In this document: positions 58,904 to 64,000 of the stretch, one piece after another
Position numbering within the stretch: the first letter of the stretch is position 1
How the letters are laid out: each line of letters opens with the position of its first letter
NCBI RefSeq assembly: GCF_035573695.1
Contig: NZ_CP121694.1
Location: 1,650,501-1,714,500 of the forward strand
Source: Metallumcola ferriviriculae
GTDB taxonomy: Bacteria > Bacillota > JADQBR01
Reading direction: 5' to 3'
Length of the DNA: 64,000 bases
Translations under genes and position numbers: made by a program
The notes under the pieces: generated by a model
The model's input: the letters and a program-made list of their open reading frames with translations, nothing else
Databases searched by the model: none
What the model was told of the DNA's origin: nothing

Positions 58904-60299
58904 GGCGAAACCAATAATTTTGGTTGCTGATGATGAGGAAAATATGCGCAACTTACTGCAGGAGGTGCTGCAGCGTTGGGGATATAAAGTGGTGACGGCA
59001 GCATCAGGTCCAGAGGCTTTGGACCAGGTGAGTTCCCACTCCATTACTCTTGCCATTCTAGACCTAAAGATGCCTAAAATTTCCGGTATGGATGTATTGG
59101 TACGCATGAAGGAACATTACCCCGAGGTGCCGGTAGTGATACTGACGGCATATGCCACGGTGCGCGATGCGGTACAGGCCATCAAACAGGGCGCTTTTGA
59201 TTATTTAACTAAGCCTTTTCAGTTGGAAGAACTGCAGTTAACAGTGGAAAAGGCCTTTCGCCTGGGCAAAATTGCCCGGGAAAACCAGATGCTAAAGCAA
59301 CAGCTGAAATATAACACTGAATTTCAGGAGTTTATTGGCTGTAGTCCAAAAGTCCAGGTAACTCTGCACCGGGCTGCCAAAGTGGCGCCTACTGATTACA
59401 CAGTGATGTTATCCGGGGAGAGTGGTACAGGAAAAAGCTTATTGGCACGACTGATTCATAAGGCCAGCAACCGTGCTAAGCAGCCATTTGTTACTGTTAA
59501 TTGTGCAGCAATGCCAGAAAACCTGTTGGAAAGTGAACTATTCGGGCACGAAAAGGGTGCGTTTACCGGTGCGGTTAAAATGCGAATGGGCAAATTTGAG
59601 CAGGCCCATGGCGGTACTTTGTTTCTAGATGAAGTGAGTACTATGAGTCAACCAATGCAGGCAAAACTTTTGTTTGCCATTCAGGAAAAAAAATTCGAAA
59701 GAGTCGGCGGTCACGAAACCATTAATGCAGATGTGCGCATTGTGGCGGCCAGCAACAGGGATTTAAAGACTATGGTGAATACAGGTGAATTCCGGGAAGA
59801 TTTATATTTCCGGTTAAATGTAGTTCCTATTGAAATGGTACCGCTGCGTCAGCGGCGAGAAGATATTCCTTTATTGGTAGACTTTATTTTAAATAGTGTC
59901 GCTATTGATAGCGAATGGCGTGTTGCCGAAGAAGCGATGGGACTACTGATGTCTCATAATTGGCCGGGAAATGTTCGAGAACTTGAGAATGTATTAAAAC
60001 AGGCCTTAGCACTGGGAGAAGCGCCGGAAATAAAAAGTATGGATCTGCCTCCGGCACTGACTGCGAAGCAGGACCAGGCACTGGATTTTAAGCAGGGAGA
60101 TTCTCTTGGGGAAATCTTAAATAGGGCAGAACGGCAAGTGATTATAGACACATTAGCCCGCTGCCAGTGGAAGCGTTCTCTTACGGCGCAAAAACTACGC
60201 ATATCTCGCCGCAGTCTTTATAATAAACTGGAAAAGTTAAAGATATCGCCGGATCGGGAAAAAGAACGCCGACTGAGCAGCAGAAGCACAGTAAATTAG
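58896..60299 (+). CDS. NtrC-family sigma-54-dependent response regulator
   Basis: A 467-residue regulator: receiver domain to about 120 with the phospho-acceptor Asp56 in LAILDLKMP; an AAA+ core from about 140 with Walker A GESGTGKS, the sigma-54 contact GAFTGA ([13 protein letters not shown]), Walker [10 protein letters not shown]; and a C-terminal Fis-type HTH ([20 protein letters not shown]). It would activate the sigma-54 promoter at 50574 and perhaps others. Start is a TTG at 58896 overlapping the kinase stop. Terminator follows. Confidence 0.95.
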   Translation: MAEAKPIILVADDEENMRNLLQEVLQRWGYKVVTAASGPEALDQVSSHSITLAILDLKMPKISGMDVLVRMKEHYPEVPVVILTAYATVRDAVQAIKQGAFDYLTKPFQLEELQLTVEKAFRLGKIARENQMLKQQLKYNTEFQEFIGCSPKVQVTLHRAAKVAPTDYTVMLSGESGTGKSLLARLIHKASNRAKQPFVTVNCAAMPENLLESELFGHEKGAFTGAVKMRMGKFEQAHGGTLFLDEVSTMSQPMQAKLLFAIQEKKFERVGGHETINADVRIVAASNRDLKTMVNTGEFREDLYFRLNVVPIEMVPLRQRREDIPLLVDFILNSVAIDSEWRVAEEAMGLLMSHNWPGNVRELENVLKQALALGEAPEIKSMDLPPALTAKQDQALDFKQGDSLGEILNRAERQVIIDTLARCQWKRSLTAQKLRISRRSLYNKLEKLKISPDREKERRLSSRSTVN

Positions 60300-60322
60300 C
60301 GCGCCGTTAGCGCGCGTTTTTT
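60299..60322 (+). terminator. Intrinsic terminator
   Basis: GCGCGC at 60299-60304 pairs with GCGCGC at 60310-60315, followed by T6. Confidence 0.75.
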
Positions 60323-60383
60323 CTTGGGTTTTGAACAGACGAGAATGAAATGATTTTATTCTTGTTGAGGGAAGGGTGATCGA

Positions 60384-60641
60384 ATGGCAAATCAGGTCAA
60401 AAGCGTCAGGATTGCTGTGGAAGAAGAAAATTGCTGTGGTTGTATGCAGTGCATGATGATGTGCGCTGCTACATGGTCAGTGGAGCAGACGTTGTCATCG
60501 TCACATATAGAGGTGAGCAGAAATGGCGAAGACCTTTACCGTTTTAACATTAGTTTTGATGGAAACTGCAGAGCAGGATGCCAACTTTGTGCTAGATGGT
60601 GTGCTTATGGTGCTTTGACCCGGGTAGGTGAGGTCTCTTGA
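60384..60641 (+). CDS. 2[4Fe-4S] ferredoxin-like subunit of aldehyde oxidoreductase
   Basis: An 85-residue iron-sulfur protein. Two cysteine groups are visible: CCGCMQCMMMC (CX2CX2CX3C) near residue 17 and CRAGCQLCARWC (CX3CX2CX3C) near residue 65. The usual prolines after each cluster are lacking. Its stop overlaps the TTG start of the next gene, an aldehyde oxidoreductase, so it likely is that enzyme's electron-accepting subunit. ATG at 60384 is behind GAGGGAAGGGTGA. Confidence 0.82.
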   Translation: MANQVKSVRIAVEEENCCGCMQCMMMCAATWSVEQTLSSSHIEVSRNGEDLYRFNISFDGNCRAGCQLCARWCAYGALTRVGEVS

Positions 60642-62518
60642 GTACTCGATTTTACGGCAAAATTTTATATATTGATCTTACCACAGGAGAATTCACCGAA
60701 AAACCTATTCCTATGAAAGTATATGAGGAAATTCTTGGCGGCATGGGCCTGGCGAATTGGCTTGCAGCAGACTACGCTGCAAATGATCGGATTGAGGCAC
60801 TGTCTTCGGATAATCCTTTAATATTTGCTGCCGGGACATTGGCGGGAACACCGGCACCCAGCAGCAGCCGCACTACTGCGGTTACGCGCATGCCGTTAAA
60901 TGATGCATGGGGCAACGCAAACGGCGGCGGTAATTTTGCAGCTACACTGAGATGGGCCGGGTATGATGCACTGGTCATTACCGGCAGATCTGACAAGCCC
61001 GTTTATTTGATGATTGGCATGGACAATAGTATCGATGATGCTGGAGATTTATGGGGGAAAGGTATTAAGAGCACCACGGAAAGATTGTGGAGCCGCCATA
61101 AAGACAGCAGTGTGATGGCCATCGGTCCGGCCGGGGAAAGAATGGTTTATTTTGCGCTATCCATGCTGGATAACGTTGCTACCTTGGGGCGTGGCGGTTT
61201 GGGTGCAGTGATGGGCAGTAAAAACCTTAAGGCGGTTGTGGTAAAGGGACATAGTATTCCCCCGCTGGTGGATAAAGGGAAATTTTTGTCTCTCAGTAAG
61301 CAGCTGCAGCAGGACATGCGTAATATTCCTTGGCGTAATCAATGGTTGAAGCAAGGTATTTTCTTAGGATGGCCCATTTGGAAACAGGGACTAATTAAAG
61401 AAAATTTTCAGCGCCAGCTATCAGATGAAGAAGCGGAAAACTTAGGACCCCGCGCATACGAGGAACATTTCATTAGACCATTGGCTTGTATATCTTGTCC
61501 TTTGGCCGATAAGGCGCTGGTGGCAGTGGACGGATGCAGCTATCCAATTTCTTATGGCTTACATGCCTCGCTTTCTGGATCACGCTGGGGGGCCAGGGAT
61601 GAAGGAGAAGCCCTGAAAGCGATGATAATGGCGAATGACTACGGGGTAGACGACCTTACCCTGTATGCAGTGATTGGATGGTCAATTGACCTTTATCTTA
61701 ATGGGGTAATAACCAATCAGGAAACCGGAGGCATGGTGCTAGAACATACGCCTCATTGTTATCATGAATTGGCAAACCAAGTGGTGGAAAGAAAAGGTTT
61801 TGGGGATATATTAGCCCAAGGGTTTTTAGCGAACATGGCACGGTGGGGTGATGAGGCACGAGACTTGGCGGTGCACATAAAAGGAGTAGACCCGATCAGT
61901 GACCCGCGCCCTCATACCAGCGGTTTTCTCTATGCCCAGCTCACTAATCCAAGAGGGGCATATGTAGTGCAGGGAAATTCGCCGGCCTTTAACCCGGGTA
62001 AAAACAATCGTTCCTTTCAGCGCTTTTTAACCAGTATTGGGGTTGACGAAAATAAAGCAGTGGGTATTGCACCTGATGATGAAGAGGCGGATTTGGCGCT
62101 GCTGGTACGCCATACTGAAGACTTTTATGCGGTGGCAAGTTCATTGGGGTTTTGCGCGAGACAGCCGGTAATGCAATGTTATACTCCCGCTAAAGCAGCG
62201 GCGTTGGTGACTGCAGCAACCGGTTTGGAGTTTAACGATAAGAAATTATTGACTGTGGGTGAGCGGGTTTGGAATCAATACCGGCTAAATAATGGGCAGG
62301 GGCGACCGCTAACAGATAGCCTCCCTGATAAGTTTTATCAACCTTTGGCTGCTGCCCAAGGAGAAATAAAGCTTGAAAACTATCAGCGAACTCACCATCT
62401 AACGGAAGCGGAAATAAACCAATCCTTAAAACGTTATTATTTAGAACGGGGATGGGATGCCAGCGGGCAACCCACTGTACGGACAATTGAGCGATTATCT
62501 TTAAAAACCCACGCATAG
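60638..62518 (+). CDS. Aldehyde ferredoxin oxidoreductase (tungsten-type)
   Basis: A 626-residue enzyme of the AOR family that oxidises aldehydes to acids with a tungsten bis-pterin and a [4Fe-4S] cluster, giving electrons to ferredoxin. N-terminal FYGKILYIDLTTGEF and GGMGLANWLAADY, then GTLAGTPAPSSSRTTAVTRMP match the family. The cluster motif, usually CxxCxxxC, reads CISCPLAD at residues 284-291, with Asp instead of the third Cys; the fourth Cys is in SLGFCARQ. Start is a TTG at 60638. Tungstate would be supplied by TupABC. Confidence 0.92.
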   Translation: MSTRFYGKILYIDLTTGEFTEKPIPMKVYEEILGGMGLANWLAADYAANDRIEALSSDNPLIFAAGTLAGTPAPSSSRTTAVTRMPLNDAWGNANGGGNFAATLRWAGYDALVITGRSDKPVYLMIGMDNSIDDAGDLWGKGIKSTTERLWSRHKDSSVMAIGPAGERMVYFALSMLDNVATLGRGGLGAVMGSKNLKAVVVKGHSIPPLVDKGKFLSLSKQLQQDMRNIPWRNQWLKQGIFLGWPIWKQGLIKENFQRQLSDEEAENLGPRAYEEHFIRPLACISCPLADKALVAVDGCSYPISYGLHASLSGSRWGARDEGEALKAMIMANDYGVDDLTLYAVIGWSIDLYLNGVITNQETGGMVLEHTPHCYHELANQVVERKGFGDILAQGFLANMARWGDEARDLAVHIKGVDPISDPRPHTSGFLYAQLTNPRGAYVVQGNSPAFNPGKNNRSFQRFLTSIGVDENKAVGIAPDDEEADLALLVRHTEDFYAVASSLGFCARQPVMQCYTPAKAAALVTAATGLEFNDKKLLTVGERVWNQYRLNNGQGRPLTDSLPDKFYQPLAAAQGEIKLENYQRTHHLTEAEINQSLKRYYLERGWDASGQPTVRTIERLSLKTHA

Positions 62519-62532
62519 TCGTGGGTTTTTTA
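62503..62532 (+). terminator. Intrinsic terminator overlapping the oxidoreductase stop
   Basis: AAACCCACG pairs with CGTGGGTTT; the TAG stop lies in the loop. A T run follows. Confidence 0.8.
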
Positions 62533-62605
62533 CTGCAGGAATATCCGGCTGCTGTACAGAATTGATAATAAGGAAAAAATCAAACAACTTTGTATGGAGG
62601 TTAAT

Positions 62606-63559
62606 ATGAAGCAGTATATTAATGAACTGCAGCCCGGTGTAAAGGTTAATTCTGTATTTGCATTAGCTAAAAAACAGTTAATTCCGTTTAGAGACCCTAG
62701 TAAAGGAAAATTTTTATCTTTGGTCATTGCTGATAAGACCGGCCAAATTGAAGCGAAACTATGGGACGGAGCGGAAGAGATTGCTGCTGGACTGGCAGAG
62801 GAGGACCTGATACAGGTGGAAGGAGCGGTTTCAGAATATAGGGGGTCAAATCAGATCACCATTGAAAAAGTCTCCCCTGCGGCCGCAGGAAAATGGCAGC
62901 CTGAGGATTTTTTGCCCGCGGGTAAAGATAAACAGCTTTTGCTGGACGAGCTGCGGCAACTGGTGGCGTCTCTTAATAATGAACATCTAAAAACCCTGCT
63001 GGCAAATTGGTTCAGCGATAAGGATTTTTTGCAGCAGTATTTAACCTGCCCGGCAGCGAAAAAGGTACACCATGCATGTATTGGCGGTCTGGCAGAGCAT
63101 AGTCTTGAAGTGTGCAGCTATGCGGTACAGGTGGCAAAAAATTATTCGAAAATAAACAGGGATGTGGTATTGGTTGGTGCCCTGCTGCACGACATCGGCA
63201 AGATTATGGAATACCGCTATCAGACCAGCATTGCCGTCACAGATAGCGGCAAACTGTTTGGGCATCCAGTACTGGGATGGGATATGATTGCTGAACGAAT
63301 AGGTATGCAGCCGGATTTCCCCGCACCTTTAGCTGACCACCTAAAGCACATCATTCTGACGCATCATGGGCAATTGGAATGGGGGGCGCCTGTACTGCCC
63401 CAGACTCCCGAAGCGATGACCGTTTTTTATTGTGATTTGCTAAGCGGGAGAATTAGGCAGGTATTTGACATTATCCAACAAGATGAGGATGATGAGTTAT
63501 GGACCCGGTACGACCGTTTAATTTCTCGGGCAATTTATCGGGGATACAAGGAAGACTAA
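62606..63559 (+). CDS. yhaM: 3'-5' exoribonuclease YhaM-type (OB-fold plus HD domain)
   Basis: A 317-residue protein with an N-terminal OB-fold (about residues 1-95; FLSLVIADKTGQIEAKLWDG) and an HD metal-dependent domain from about 150 (HHACIGGLAEHSLEVC, LLHDIGKIMEYRY, ADHLKHIILTHHGQLEWG). The match is to YhaM, which degrades RNA and sometimes single-stranded DNA. ATG at 62606 follows GGAGG; the ATG at 62594 overlaps that site. Confidence 0.9.
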   Translation: MKQYINELQPGVKVNSVFALAKKQLIPFRDPSKGKFLSLVIADKTGQIEAKLWDGAEEIAAGLAEEDLIQVEGAVSEYRGSNQITIEKVSPAAAGKWQPEDFLPAGKDKQLLLDELRQLVASLNNEHLKTLLANWFSDKDFLQQYLTCPAAKKVHHACIGGLAEHSLEVCSYAVQVAKNYSKINRDVVLVGALLHDIGKIMEYRYQTSIAVTDSGKLFGHPVLGWDMIAERIGMQPDFPAPLADHLKHIILTHHGQLEWGAPVLPQTPEAMTVFYCDLLSGRIRQVFDIIQQDEDDELWTRYDRLISRAIYRGYKED

Positions 63560-63684
63560 TTTTTGGGATTGCGTCTAGCCGGGGGCTTGTATTTGAAGAC
63601 CCGGGCCCTTTCTTCCTGCCATAATTTAAGCAGGAATTTTCCTGAATAAAACTTAACTAAAAACTTAATCATGCGCTTTAACAT
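63556..63684 (-). CDS. Small basic protein (42 aa) convergent with yhaM
   Basis: Reading minus from the ATG at 63684 gives 42 residues beginning MLKRMIKFLVKFYSGKF and ending PARRNPKN. AAAGGGGAT lies 7-10 bases upstream. It is strongly basic with a short amphipathic/hydrophobic start and no membrane span. Its stop overlaps the yhaM stop by four bases. Family not recognised; could interact with nucleic acid or membrane. Real by its ribosome site and fit. Confidence 0.5.
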   Translation of the reverse strand: MLKRMIKFLVKFYSGKFLLKLWQEERARVFKYKPPARRNPKN

Positions 63685-63787
63685 AAATATCCCCTTTCCG
63701 GAATAAGTGCTAACAGATTAAACTCTTTGCAGGGAATTTTATACTTAATAGGGAAATTTCATAATAGTAAGAAACGGGGGACCACAG

Positions 63788-64000
63788 TTGCAAAATACGA
63801 AGCAGAAGTCAGTTGAAGCTAAATCGAACCAGGATACTTATCTAAAGTTAATATTTGCAGTTGTCGTCTTTGTCATTCTGGAAATTTTTTTACCAGCTCC
63901 GGGGCAGATTAAATTAACTTTTGCCACCATTGGGATGGGTACTGTACTTTGGGTTAGTCGGCCGGTGCCTTTGTCGATGACTTCGATATTTGTCATCATG
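63788..64000 (+). CDS. DASS (SLC13) family anion transporter, 5' part
   Basis: The 71 residues seen run off the window edge. They hold a short polar N-terminus, a hydrophobic helix (LIFAVVVFVILEIFL) with PAPG following, and a segment of GMGTVLWVSRPVPLSMTSIFVIM, which matches the second helix of divalent anion:sodium symporters (LWWxTEAxPLxxTAL). These import dicarboxylates, sulfate or similar anions. Start is a TTG at 63788 after a GGGGG site. Confidence 0.7.
   Translation, partial: MQNTKQKSVEAKSNQDTYLKLIFAVVVFVILEIFLPAPGQIKLTFATIGMGTVLWVSRPVPLSMTSIFVIM

Noticed and set aside
1-64000. rRNA, tRNA, prophage or IS transposase genes
   Set aside because: I looked for characteristic motifs on both strands and saw none; a proper tRNA scan could still find one.

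Overview
The window reads as a chromosomal segment of a low-to-mid GC, spore-forming anaerobic Firmicute (class Clostridia in the broad sense; a Peptococcaceae/Desulfotomaculum-like metal- or sulfur-respiring or syntrophic lineage is my inference). Supporting signs are a YteA-type DksA-like protein, a spore-type GH18 hydrolase, AddAB recombination nucleases, T-box and TPP riboswitches, strong AGGAGG ribosome sites with frequent TTG/GTG starts, ferredoxin-linked oxidoreductases, a 12-haem cytochrome c, a tungsten aldehyde oxidoreductase and a probable selenoprotein. I saw no rRNA, tRNA, prophage, IS transposase or CRISPR array.

Layout. 1-8 kb: edge-truncated yteA-like gene (-), a Cd/Zn-type P-ATPase with an SmtB/CadC-type operator, a MoaD/ThiS-like protein followed by a glutaredoxin-like gene whose in-frame UGA sits at the redox-active position with a SECIS-like hairpin, typA, and a sodium:solute symporter with its 35-residue accessory peptide. 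8-15 kb: an FtsA-like ATPase with a repeat-rich tail, a DUF378 protein, an HgcA/HgcB-like corrinoid protein plus ferredoxin pair, a fused 2-oxoacid:ferredoxin oxidoreductase, and an amidohydrolase. 15-23 kb: an ECF sigma/anti-sigma/bactofilin-like operon, an orphan PAS histidine kinase, a ZIP transporter, a hemerythrin, and a T-box-controlled DAHP synthase. 23-28 kb: an acyl-CoA ligase with a FadR-like operator, then a GntR-slipin-multihaem cytochrome operon. 28-33 kb: a structured leader RNA with a 47-residue membrane peptide, a HTH-TupA-like fused regulator, a Moco/Tuco riboswitch and tupABC for tungstate. 33-39 kb: thiamine genes under a TPP riboswitch, a sirtuin-like protein lacking the zinc module, rnhA, a small repeat cluster, and a GH18 lipoprotein. 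39-50 kb: nitrilase, addBA, glutamate dehydrogenase, a flavin oxidoreductase, an amidohydrolase. 50-60 kb: an acyl-CoA degradation cluster (carboxyltransferase, hydratase, two DRE-TIM lyase-like proteins, two acyl-CoA dehydrogenases) led by a sigma-54 promoter and followed by a PAS kinase and a sigma-54 activator. 60-64 kb: ferredoxin plus tungsten aldehyde oxidoreductase, YhaM, a 42-residue protein, and the start of a DASS transporter.

How the parts fit. Tungstate import (tupABC), a cofactor-sensing riboswitch, a likely tungstate-sensing regulator, a MoaD-like protein and the aldehyde ferredoxin oxidoreductase suggest a tungsten-centred redox metabolism. It would connect through ferredoxin to the 2-oxoacid oxidoreductase and possibly to the HgcAB-like pair. 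The acyl-CoA cluster appears switched by its own kinase/sigma-54 activator. The items most worth follow-up are the HgcAB-like pair, the selenocysteine glutaredoxin, the unexplained leader RNA at about 28.4-28.6 kb, and several enzymes with altered catalytic or ligand residues.
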